Assembly (NCBI GenBank): GCA_900318335.1
Contig: ONKF01000002.1
Location: 60,151-124,150 of the forward strand
Length of the DNA stretch: 64,000 nucleotides
Reading direction: 5' to 3'
Source: an uncultured Prevotellaceae bacterium
GTDB lineage: Bacteria > Bacteroidota > Bacteroidia > Bacteroidales > Muribaculaceae
The notes below the pieces were generated by a model that had not been told where the DNA came from, made no database searches, and was given only the letters and a program-made list of their open reading frames with translations. How positions within the stretch are numbered: position 1 is the first letter of the stretch; each line of letters opens with the position of its first letter. Position numbers and translations under genes: made by a program. This document shows positions 18,535-26,744 of the stretch, piece by piece.

Positions 18535-21012
18535 ATGAGGAAAATCTTTACTTTATTAACCATGTTGATGATGGCGGCTACCGTTTGGGGCCAGACCGTC
18601 GTGACCTTTATCCCTGGCGAGACCTTTGGTAACAATGAGACCGCTCAGGGTGCTGACTCAATGCAGAAGGACGGCATCACGATCTCAACGACCAGCGGTG
18701 GCTTGAAGGCTGCCCAGTATCGTTTTGCCAAGGGCTCGGTAACAACCGTTTCTTCGGCCATTGGCAACATCATCAGCATTGAGTTCACGTGCTCGGCAAG
18801 CGGAACTGAGAAGTATGGCCCTGGCTGCTTTGCCGCTCAGGCTGGCTATAGCTACGAGGGCAACGTGGGCACATGGGTTGGCTCTTCCCCCAGTGTGGAT
18901 TTCACTGCCGAGACCAATCAGGTGCGTGCCACCAAGATTGTTGTCACCGTGGACGGTGGTGGACTTGCCAATCCCACCATCAGCCCTGCCAGTGGAACCT
19001 ATTATGACCCCATCCAGGTAACCATTACCTGCGGCACCAGTGGTGCTAAGATTTATTACACCACCAATGGCAGCAATCCCACCACTAGCTCAACCCAGTA
19101 CAATGCTCCCTTCACCTTGAACAGCAATACTACTGTTAAGGCCATTTCGGCCAAGGACGGTGAAGTAAGTGACGTGGTTGAGGCTACCTACGAATTTGCT
19201 ACCGCCACGGGTGTGCCCGACATCGTAACCTTCCAGAACACTGCCGACGGCACCGTGATCAAGTTCAACAATCCCGTGAGCGTGCTTGAACAGAACAAGA
19301 AGTACTTGTATGTGAAGGACAATACCGGCTATGCTCTGTTCTACGGTGAGACCGGCCAGACTTACAAGAATGGTGATGTGATTCCCGCTGGTTTTGCAGG
19401 AACCAAGACCACCTACAACGGTGAGCCCGAGTTGCAGGTTGCCGCTGGCTTCCAGCCCGCTTCCAGCAACAGCCCCATCGCCCCCGAGGAGATCAGTGCC
19501 AACCAGGTTGGCCACAACATGTTTGCCCACTATGTGCAGTTTATCGAAGCCACCATTACTAAGGTGGATGACCGCAATTATGTATTAACCGATATCAATG
19601 GTAACACCTGCGCGATCTATTTCGGCTCGATGGGCGTGAGCGCTCCCAGTGACTTGGATGCTACTTATGACGTGATCGGCATTGTCGGTTCCTATGGCAC
19701 TGAGAACATCGTTTATCAGTTGCTTCCCACCAGCATCAAGAAGCACCACAAACCCGGTGAGGGCTTCGGTTGGGGCAAGATGGCCGAGGAGGCCGACGGC
19801 ACCTCGGTTACCTTCGACTATGAGTCTATCGTAATCTATCAGTCTGGCCGTTACTTGTATGCCATGGACGAGACCGGTTTCGGTCTGGCTTATGGCGACC
19901 TCGATCAGACTTACCACATGGGTGACGTGATCCCCGCTGGCTTCAGTGGTACCAAGACCACCTACAATGCCGAGCCCGAGTTGGCAACCCCGTTCAGCGG
20001 TTTCCAGCCTGCAAGCGGCAACGTAACTATCACCCCCAACGAGATTACCCCCAATCAGGTGGGTCACGACATCTGGGCGCAATACGTGCTGCTCAAGCAG
20101 GTTTATGTTAACGATGACGGTACTCTCACCGATGCCAACGGCAACAGCTGTGCTTACTACAATGGCACCTTCAATGCTGCTCTGCCCAGCGACAGGACCA
20201 AGCCCTATGACGTTTATGGCGTTGTGGCTTCCTATGGTAAGACCAATACCGTTTATCAGATTCTGCCCATCAAGTTCGGCGGTGCTGATGACAAGCCTGT
20301 TCCCGTTGCCAACATCCCCGAGCTCTATGGCTTGAGCAAGGGCGTTCAGGGTGAGTTCACCACCGCACTGACCGCCATCTATCAGAATGGCATCAACCTG
20401 TATGTTAAGGACGTTGATGGCAACTACAGCCTGGTTTACGGTAATGTGGATTATCACGACTTCGTTAATGGTGACTTCATCAATGGCGCTATTGCAACCT
20501 GGAACGAGTATCAGGGCGCTAAGCAGATGGTTCCCGTATCTGGCTTTGACAAGGCTGGTCACGGCGCGGCTGTTGAGCCCGAGATGATGCCCATCGAGGA
20601 GGTTTCTCAGGATATGGTTCACTGGTACCTCGGATTTGAGGATGTCCAGCTGACCGCAACCGATGCTGACAATACCTACAACATGGTTGACGAGACCGGC
20701 GAAATGCTCGTGTTCAACAAGTTCAACCAGGACGTTGTCGTTCCCGCTCTGAGTGCTGATAAGACCTATGACGTGATTGGCTTCCTGACCATCTACAAGG
20801 GCCAGCTTGAGCTCTATCCCATCGTTGTGAAAGAGCACGGTTCAGGCGTTGTGGGTGATGTGAACGGTGACGGTGAGGTAAGTATTGCCGACGTCAATGC
20901 AGCTATCGACATGATTCTGTCGGGCAACCAGGCACCTAACGGTGATGTGAATGGTGACGGTGAGGTAAGTATTGCCGACGTCAATTCCATTATCGACATC
21001 ATCCTGAACTAA
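18535..21012 (+). CDS. Secreted multidomain protein: chitobiase C-like domain, three internal repeats, dockerin-like tail
   Basis: The 825-residue product begins with a signal peptide (about 1-19, ending TVWGQ). Residues about 143-222 match the chitobiase/hexosaminidase C-terminal domain (SPASGTYYDPIQVTITC, then TNGSNPTTSS). Three related blocks of about 170 residues follow (roughly 226-400, 405-590, 595-770), each with a YLY-KD--G-- strand and ending in a Y-V-G-----Y motif, perhaps OB-like beta domains. The tail (774-823) is two almost identical dockerin repeats. No catalytic motif is visible; a surface or carbohydrate-binding role is plausible but unproven. The adjacent downstream gene is a paralogue. 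Confidence 0.8.
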   Translation: MRKIFTLLTMLMMAATVWGQTVVTFIPGETFGNNETAQGADSMQKDGITISTTSGGLKAAQYRFAKGSVTTVSSAIGNIISIEFTCSASGTEKYGPGCFAAQAGYSYEGNVGTWVGSSPSVDFTAETNQVRATKIVVTVDGGGLANPTISPASGTYYDPIQVTITCGTSGAKIYYTTNGSNPTTSSTQYNAPFTLNSNTTVKAISAKDGEVSDVVEATYEFATATGVPDIVTFQNTADGTVIKFNNPVSVLEQNKKYLYVKDNTGYALFYGETGQTYKNGDVIPAGFAGTKTTYNGEPELQVAAGFQPASSNSPIAPEEISANQVGHNMFAHYVQFIEATITKVDDRNYVLTDINGNTCAIYFGSMGVSAPSDLDATYDVIGIVGSYGTENIVYQLLPTSIKKHHKPGEGFGWGKMAEEADGTSVTFDYESIVIYQSGRYLYAMDETGFGLAYGDLDQTYHMGDVIPAGFSGTKTTYNAEPELATPFSGFQPASGNVTITPNEITPNQVGHDIWAQYVLLKQVYVNDDGTLTDANGNSCAYYNGTFNAALPSDRTKPYDVYGVVASYGKTNTVYQILPIKFGGADDKPVPVANIPELYGLSKGVQGEFTTALTAIYQNGINLYVKDVDGNYSLVYGNVDYHDFVNGDFINGAIATWNEYQGAKQMVPVSGFDKAGHGAAVEPEMMPIEEVSQDMVHWYLGFEDVQLTATDADNTYNMVDETGEMLVFNKFNQDVVVPALSADKTYDVIGFLTIYKGQLELYPIVVKEHGSGVVGDVNGDGEVSIADVNAAIDMILSGNQAPNGDVNGDGEVSIADVNSIIDIILN
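20854..20985 (+). repeat. Tandem DNA duplication of the dockerin repeat
   Basis: The 45 bases starting at 20854 and at 20941 differ at only one position, with an 87-base period. Each copy encodes GDVNGDGEVSIADVN. The near-identity at silent positions suggests a recent duplication or gene conversion. Confidence 0.88.
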
Positions 21013-21134
21013 TCCCTCACAATGATCATGCAGCCGATAAAACCCACTTCTGGATCGTGTTATCAGACGTTGTCTGGTGATTCCTTACCCATGCCGAATG
21101 TAGGGGTTGGCGCTGCACGATGGATTTGAATTAC

Positions 21135-21163
21135 ATCGGGGTCCACATTGCGTGGGCCCCGAT
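21135..21163 (+). terminator. Rho-independent terminator between the two paralogues
   Basis: A 12-bp stem (21135-21146 with 21152-21163, one T-G pair) around ATTGC is followed by TTTTT. It ends the upstream gene; the next gene starts 44 bases later with no clear TAnnTTTG element in the gap. Confidence 0.88.
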
Positions 21164-21207
21164 TTTTTATACCAATACATTCCAGATCAACTATTATACT
21201 TGTCCCA

Positions 21208-23718
21208 ATGAAGAGAACCTGTTTGTTATTGCTCGCTTGGCTTGCAGCAATCACCGCTGCAATGGCCAATGTCGTGATCTTTGACCCCACGGTTGACGTA
21301 GGCACGGGAAGTACCACAGCCGGTCCTTACGGTATTGAGAAAGATGGTGTAACCGTCAGTATTTCCAAGGGTATGGCCAATGGCATTCACTACCGTGTGT
21401 ATAAAAACGAGACTATTACCATCTGCTCCAGCATTTGTGATATCGTCAAGATTGAGTTCCAGTGTGTCGCTATGGATGATGCGCAGTACGGTCCCGGTAA
21501 CTTTGTAACCGATGTGGGGTCCTATTCTTATCAAGGGTATATCGGTGTGTGGGAAGGTGTTGCGCCGTGCGTCACATTCACTGCCGTGGGCAACCAGGTG
21601 CGGCTCACCAAGATTGTTGTCACCTTTGAATGTAACGGTGTGAGATCTCCCGTCATTCGTCCTGCGAGTGGCACTTACTATAACCCCATCGAGGTGACGA
21701 TGACCTGCCCGAACAGTGGCGCGTCTATCTATTACACGACTAACGGGAGCGACCCGACACCCGCTTCAACACCTTATGTGGCTCCCTTCACCCTCAGCGC
21801 AGGAACCACTGTCAAGGCTGTCGCGGTTCTCGATGGCGAGATGTCTGATGTGGCGACAGCAACCTATGAGTTTCTTGAAGCAACCCAGGTGAATTGTCTC
21901 TGGGATGCCCTTCTCGCTCCTGACGGGGAAGTCATTTTTATCCCCAACCCCGTGACGGTACTGGCTCAGAATAAGAACTACTTGTTCGTCAAGGACTATT
22001 CGGCTTACGCCCTTATATATGGTCAAGTAGGCCAGAGCTATGTTCAAGGTGACATCATCCCTGGCGGCTTCTATGTGACCAAGACCTTCTTTAATGGTGA
22101 GCCCGAATTATCCTATCCCCAAGGTTTTCAACCCGCTATTGGTAACACGCCTGTTGAGCCCGAAGAAATCTCCGGTGGCATCGGCCATGACCTGTTTGCC
22201 CATTATGTCGTCTTGCGCAACGTGAGCATTGTGAAAAATGGCACTCAATATATCATCATCGACGAGGACGGTAATGAGTATCCCGCTTACTTCGGTTCAA
22301 TGGGATTTCCGGCACCTAATGACTTGACGGTTAAGTATGATGTGTATGCTATTGTGGGCTCCTATGGCCGCGAGAATACGGTTTACCAGTTATTGCCGAT
22401 CAGATTGCATAGAATAACCGAATACACCCTGTGTGACCTTCCCAGCACTCCTGATGGCGAAACCGTTATCTTTGATCATGAGGCTCAGGTGGTGTATCAG
22501 CATAACTATTATTTGTATCTGAAGGATGAGTGCGGGTTTGGTTTGGTCTATGGTAATGTGGGGCAGACCTATGAGATGGGTGATATCATCCCGCCAGGTT
22601 GGGGTGGCGTTAAAACCACCTACAACGGCGAACCTGAGATTTCGCACCCCACAGGCTTCCAGCCCGCCATCCGAAACGAGGAAATCATTCCCATGCCGAT
22701 TGACCTCAGCCAGGTGGGTCATGACTTATGGGCACATTATGTGGAAGTGCACAATGTGATTATCGACCAGGAGCATATGGTTGTGATTGATGAGCATGGC
22801 AACTCATGCCCCTATTATCCGCAATTACCTTATCAGGTCGATCCCACTATGCGTTATGATATCCGTGCCATTATTACTTCCTATGGCCGCGAGAATACGA
22901 TTTACCAGTTATACATTATTTGGACATCCCACATCGTTCCTCCCCCTCCTGGGGCTTGTTGCTTGAACGATCTGTACCTGAATTCATCCCAGGGAGAGGT
23001 GACTGAGTTCGTCTGCCCGTTGACGGTTATCTATCAGAATGGAGCATATCTTTATGTGAAGGACTCTTGTGGCGACTATGGTCTGATTTACGGAAGTTGT
23101 GGCGGTCCCTTCAAGAATGGTGACCAGATTATCGGCTACGCCAGCTGGACGACATATCAAGGTACTTTCCAGCTTTCGCCCTATCACGATTGGACCAAAG
23201 TCGGCGAGACAGATCCTGTCGAACCCGAGGAGATGCCCATCGAGGAAATCTCACATGATATGGTTCACTGGTATGTCCGTCTATCAGACGTGGCAATCAA
23301 ATTTGGCGATGTTTCCCCGTGGGCCGAGGACGAGACAGGCGTGATGGCCATATTCGACAGGTTCCAGCCCGATGTTGTCAATGGGGTGGCCTGGATTGAC
23401 TGTGACGTGAATTGTGACAACGAAATCAATATTGCCGATATCAACGCATTGATCGATGCGATTCTACGTGGCTATACCGACGACAGTCCCATGCTGCGCG
23501 TTTCGCCCGACGATTTGGTTCCCGACGCCACCTATGACGTGGATGGCTTCATTTACGTTTACAAGAATGAGCTGGAGATTATCCCTGTCAGGATCGTGCG
23601 CCATGGCATTGTTATACCACCACCTTGCCCGCCCCCATTCCGATATGACGTGAACGGTGACGGCGAGGTGACGATTGCCGATGTCAACTGCATCATCGAA
23701 TGGATTTTCAACCACTAG
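21208..23718 (+). CDS. Secreted paralogue of the preceding multidomain protein, with a split dockerin-like pair
   Basis: I start at 21208 because the next residues form a signal peptide (MKRTCLLLLAWLAAITAAMA); an upstream Met lies in the terminator region. The 836-residue product repeats the same plan: N-terminal beta domain, chitobiase C-like domain (RPASGTYYNPIEVTMTC), three related blocks. The dockerin-like units are separated: one at about 732-753 (CDVNCDNEINIADIN) sits inside the last block, and the other at 813-836 (YDVNGDGEVTIADVN) ends the protein. The block that should be continuous resumes after the first unit (TYDVDGFIYVYKNELEIIPV). Function unknown. Confidence 0.8.
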   Translation: MKRTCLLLLAWLAAITAAMANVVIFDPTVDVGTGSTTAGPYGIEKDGVTVSISKGMANGIHYRVYKNETITICSSICDIVKIEFQCVAMDDAQYGPGNFVTDVGSYSYQGYIGVWEGVAPCVTFTAVGNQVRLTKIVVTFECNGVRSPVIRPASGTYYNPIEVTMTCPNSGASIYYTTNGSDPTPASTPYVAPFTLSAGTTVKAVAVLDGEMSDVATATYEFLEATQVNCLWDALLAPDGEVIFIPNPVTVLAQNKNYLFVKDYSAYALIYGQVGQSYVQGDIIPGGFYVTKTFFNGEPELSYPQGFQPAIGNTPVEPEEISGGIGHDLFAHYVVLRNVSIVKNGTQYIIIDEDGNEYPAYFGSMGFPAPNDLTVKYDVYAIVGSYGRENTVYQLLPIRLHRITEYTLCDLPSTPDGETVIFDHEAQVVYQHNYYLYLKDECGFGLVYGNVGQTYEMGDIIPPGWGGVKTTYNGEPEISHPTGFQPAIRNEEIIPMPIDLSQVGHDLWAHYVEVHNVIIDQEHMVVIDEHGNSCPYYPQLPYQVDPTMRYDIRAIITSYGRENTIYQLYIIWTSHIVPPPPGACCLNDLYLNSSQGEVTEFVCPLTVIYQNGAYLYVKDSCGDYGLIYGSCGGPFKNGDQIIGYASWTTYQGTFQLSPYHDWTKVGETDPVEPEEMPIEEISHDMVHWYVRLSDVAIKFGDVSPWAEDETGVMAIFDRFQPDVVNGVAWIDCDVNCDNEINIADINALIDAILRGYTDDSPMLRVSPDDLVPDATYDVDGFIYVYKNELEIIPVRIVRHGIVIPPPCPPPFRYDVNGDGEVTIADVNCIIEWIFNH

Positions 23719-23739
23719 AATCAACATTCATGCGACACA

Positions 23740-23769
23740 AAAAAACCGCCTGTTAAAGGGCGGTTTTTT
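23740..23769. terminator. Bidirectional terminator
   Basis: AAAAAACCGCC (23740-23750) pairs with GGCGGTTTTTT (23759-23769) around TGTTAAAG, with A/T-rich sequence on both sides. It separates convergent genes. Confidence 0.9.
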
Positions 23770-23772
23770 GTG

Positions 23773-25269
23773 TTACTTGAAGAAGCGGCCGACGACGGGC
23801 AACTTGGCCAGCATGGGACCCAAGTGTTCCTTTCGGAAGATAAAGCCCACAAACAGGCACAACAGCACAGTGCGGTAGGCCAGGGCGAGCCACATGTTCC
23901 CGACGGGTAGCATCATCGCAGCGAAGAGAATGGCGGCCACCACGACATAGAGCAGGATGTCACGCATGGGATACTTGATGGGGTAGTACTTCTGCCCCAC
24001 GAGATAGCTCAGCACCATTGCAGTAAAGTAACCCGCAAAGCCTCCCCAAGCGCACGCCATGTAACCGTACTTGGGCACAAACAGCACATTAACCAGGATG
24101 AGCACGGCACAGCCGATGCCCGAGAACCATGCGCCCCAGATGGTCTTGTCGATGAGTTTGTACCAGAAGGACAGGTTAAAGTAGATGCCCATCATGATTT
24201 CGGCTGCCATGACGATGGGCACGACCTTGAGGCCCGACCAATAGTCGGGAGCGATGATGTACTTGAACACGTCGATCCATGCCATCACGGCCAGGAAAGC
24301 CAGCAGGGTGAAGATGATGAAGTAGCGCATCGCCTGGGCATAGGTCTCCCGGTTGTCCTTGTCCTTGCTCTTGCCGAACACAAACGGCTCGTAAGCATAA
24401 CGGAAGGCCTGGGTAATCAGTGCCATAATCATGGCAATCTTGGTCGCTGCACCATAGATGCCCAGTTGTGACTGGGTGTTGGCATGGTCACCATAGATTT
24501 TAGGGAACATCATCTTGTCGAATGTCTGGTTCAGAATGCCGGCGATTCCAAGTACCAGGATGGGCCAGCTGTAACCGAGCATCCGCTTCAACAACGACCA
24601 GTCAAACTTATATTTGATACCTGTCAGCTCCTTCCAGAAGAAGAATGTGATGATTCCCGTGCATGCCAGATTGATAAAGAAGGCATAGCCTACACCCACG
24701 TTGGGATTGTAGATGGTGCCCACGGCATCGGGATAAAGCTTGTACAACGCTGGCAAGACGACGAAGTATAGCAGGTTCAGAGCAATATTCATGAAGATGA
24801 ACAGCAGCTTGAGCGCGGCAAACTTGATGGCCTTGCGCTGGTAACGCAGGTAGGCAAACGGGATGCACTGGAATGCGTCGAGCGCAACCACAGTAGCCAT
24901 TACACCCACATACTCGGGATGGGAACTATAGCCCATCCACCCCGCGATGCCCGGCAGGAAGGCCAGCACGAGCAACACAAACAGCAGTGAGGTGGTGCCC
25001 ACGCTCATGAGCGTTGTGCTATACACGGTGTTTGGATTCTCTTCGCTCTTGTTGGCAAAGCGGAAGAAAGTCGTCTCCATGCCGTAGGTCAGGATGACCA
25101 GCAGCAGCGCTGTGTAGGCATACACGTTGGTAATCACACCGTAGCCTCCCGATGCGGCCGAGAGTTTGGCGGTATATAGCGGCACGAGCAGGTAATTCAG
25201 GAATCGCCCGATGATGCTGCTCAAGCCGTAGATGGCGGTATCTTTTGCCAATGATTTCAGATTTGCCAT
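23773..25269 (-). CDS. Oligosaccharide/polysaccharide flippase (Wzx/MATE-like)
   Basis: The 498-residue product is almost entirely hydrophobic helices (about 14), with the N-terminal KDTAIYGLSSIIGRFLNYLL typical of the polysaccharide biosynthesis flippase family. Members move lipid-linked saccharides across the inner membrane. It is the third gene of the minus-strand run after the UvrA paralogue and ruvB, but it is separated from ruvB by a 120-base inverted-repeat region. Confidence 0.9.
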   Translation of the reverse strand: MANLKSLAKDTAIYGLSSIIGRFLNYLLVPLYTAKLSAASGGYGVITNVYAYTALLLVILTYGMETTFFRFANKSEENPNTVYSTTLMSVGTTSLLFVLLVLAFLPGIAGWMGYSSHPEYVGVMATVVALDAFQCIPFAYLRYQRKAIKFAALKLLFIFMNIALNLLYFVVLPALYKLYPDAVGTIYNPNVGVGYAFFINLACTGIITFFFWKELTGIKYKFDWSLLKRMLGYSWPILVLGIAGILNQTFDKMMFPKIYGDHANTQSQLGIYGAATKIAMIMALITQAFRYAYEPFVFGKSKDKDNRETYAQAMRYFIIFTLLAFLAVMAWIDVFKYIIAPDYWSGLKVVPIVMAAEIMMGIYFNLSFWYKLIDKTIWGAWFSGIGCAVLILVNVLFVPKYGYMACAWGGFAGYFTAMVLSYLVGQKYYPIKYPMRDILLYVVVAAILFAAMMLPVGNMWLALAYRTVLLCLFVGFIFRKEHLGPMLAKLPVVGRFFK

Positions 25270-25288
25270 TTTCTTCTCTTTATTTAGT

Positions 25289-25384
25289 CAAACAACAGAA
25301 ACAACACTAAACAACTGATACAACAAATAATAATTAATTAATAAGGATGTTGTTCAAGTTGTTGTTTGTTGTTATGGTTGTTTG
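25289..25384. repeat. AACAAC-word inverted repeat between ruvB and the flippase gene
   Basis: The left arm (about 25289-25325) repeats AACAAC at 8-11 base spacing. The right arm (about 25348-25384) repeats GTTGTT and is an imperfect reverse complement. The centre is AT-rich. The same word forms a second inverted repeat on the other side of ruvB (26496-26666). Confidence 0.85.
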
Positions 25385-25389
25385 ATGAA

Positions 25390-26409
25390 TTAAAAAATAG
25401 ACCCCACTTCGCCGGGGCGGTCGCGCTTCAGATGGTTGTAGGCCAGGGTGGTCGCTTCACGGCCGCGCGGGGTGCGGTTGATAAATCCTTCCTTGATGAG
25501 GTAGGGCTCATAGACTTCCTCGATGGTGCCTGCGTCCTCGTTCATCGCCGTGGCGATGGTGTTCAGGCCCACGGGGCCGCCGCCAAACTTGTCGATGATG
25601 GTCAGCAGGATCTTGTTATCGATTTCGTCGAGGCCGTATTTGTCGATGTTGAGTGCCTCAAGGGCATAGCGGGCAATCTCCAGGTCGATGCGGCCGCTGC
25701 CCTTGACTTGGGCGAAGTCGCGCACGCGGCGCAGCAGCGAGTTGGCGATACGGGGCGTGCCGCGGCTGCGCAGGGCAATCTCAATTGCCGCCTTGTCGTC
25801 GATGGGAACGGACAGCAGGCGTGCCGAGCGTCGGATGATGCCCTCAAGCACCTTGTGGTCATAGTATTCCAGGTGGCAGTTGATGCCGAAACGTGCCCTG
25901 AGCGGCGACGTCAGCAGGCCACTGCGGGTCGTGGCACCGATGAGCGTGAACGGTGCAAGCGTCAGCTGCACCGAGCGTGCACCAGGGCCCTTGTCAATCA
26001 TGATATCGATGCGGTAGTCCTCCATCGCGCTGTAGAGGTATTCCTCCACAATGGGGCTCAGGCGGTGGATCTCGTCGATGAACAGCACATCGTTCTCGTC
26101 GAGCGAGGTGAGCAGGCCAGCCAGGTCGCCCGGCTTGTCAAGCACGGGACCCGAGGTCACCTTGAAGCCCACGCCCAGCTCATTGGCGATGATGTTGCTC
26201 AGCGTCGTCTTGCCCAGGCCTGGCGGGCCGTGGAACAGCACATGGTCCAGCGACTCGCCGCGCAGCTTGGCCGCAGCGACAAACACGCGCAGGTTCTCGA
26301 TAATCTTGTCCTGCCCGGCAAAGTCCTCAAACCGCACGGGCCTCAACGCCCGCTCAAAATCCTGGTCGGTCTTCAACGACTCCCGTCTGATATCAAATTC
26401 CTCGTCCAT
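25390..26409 (-). CDS. ruvB: Holliday junction branch migration helicase RuvB
   Basis: The 339-residue AAA+ protein has Walker A GPPGLGKT (61-68), Walker B FIDEIHRL, sensor GATTRSG and the RuvB-specific C-terminal winged helix ([19 protein letters not shown]). With RuvA it moves Holliday junctions. A -7 element ends 8 bases before the start codon, suggesting an almost leaderless transcript. Neither ruvA nor ruvC is in the window. Confidence 0.97.
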   Translation of the reverse strand: MDEEFDIRRESLKTDQDFERALRPVRFEDFAGQDKIIENLRVFVAAAKLRGESLDHVLFHGPPGLGKTTLSNIIANELGVGFKVTSGPVLDKPGDLAGLLTSLDENDVLFIDEIHRLSPIVEEYLYSAMEDYRIDIMIDKGPGARSVQLTLAPFTLIGATTRSGLLTSPLRARFGINCHLEYYDHKVLEGIIRRSARLLSVPIDDKAAIEIALRSRGTPRIANSLLRRVRDFAQVKGSGRIDLEIARYALEALNIDKYGLDEIDNKILLTIIDKFGGGPVGLNTIATAMNEDAGTIEEVYEPYLIKEGFINRTPRGREATTLAYNHLKRDRPGEVGSIF

Positions 26410-26417
26410 ACCAACTG

Positions 26418-26425
26418 CAAAGGTA
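26418..26425 (-). promoter_or_regulatory. -7 element abutting ruvB
   Basis: Read on the minus strand this is TACCTTTG, with only 8 bases before the ATG. If transcription starts a few bases past the element, the leader would be about 5 bases long. Confidence 0.65.
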
Positions 26426-26495
26426 CTACAATCTTTGTGACTTTAAACTACGAATTATACGAATTTAACTAAATGCCATCCGCTTCATTCATATC

Positions 26496-26666
26496 TCAAA
26501 CAACTATAACAACGTTGAACAACCATAACAACATTTTTATTTGACCTCCAACGAGGTTTTAATGATTCATTTGGTGTAGAGTGGCCCGAACGATATGCAC
26601 ATGTGATTTAGGAATACAAAAAATTGTTGTTTTTGTTGTTGTTCAATGTTGTTCATGTTGTTTGTT
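26496..26666. repeat. AACAAC-word inverted repeat between the UvrA paralogue and ruvB
   Basis: The left arm (26496-26538) has four AACAAC words; the right arm (26618-26666) has the matching GTTGTT words with shared spacer bases such as GTTCAA. The arms enclose about 80 bases without a coding signal. The whole 26426-26744 gap has no gene I can support. Confidence 0.85.
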
Positions 26667-26744
26667 AAAAGGATGCGGATGCCCAAAACAGCGTTGTCAA
26701 GGCTGTTTGAAAAAATCCAGATGTCCTCGGATGAATCAGTTGTT

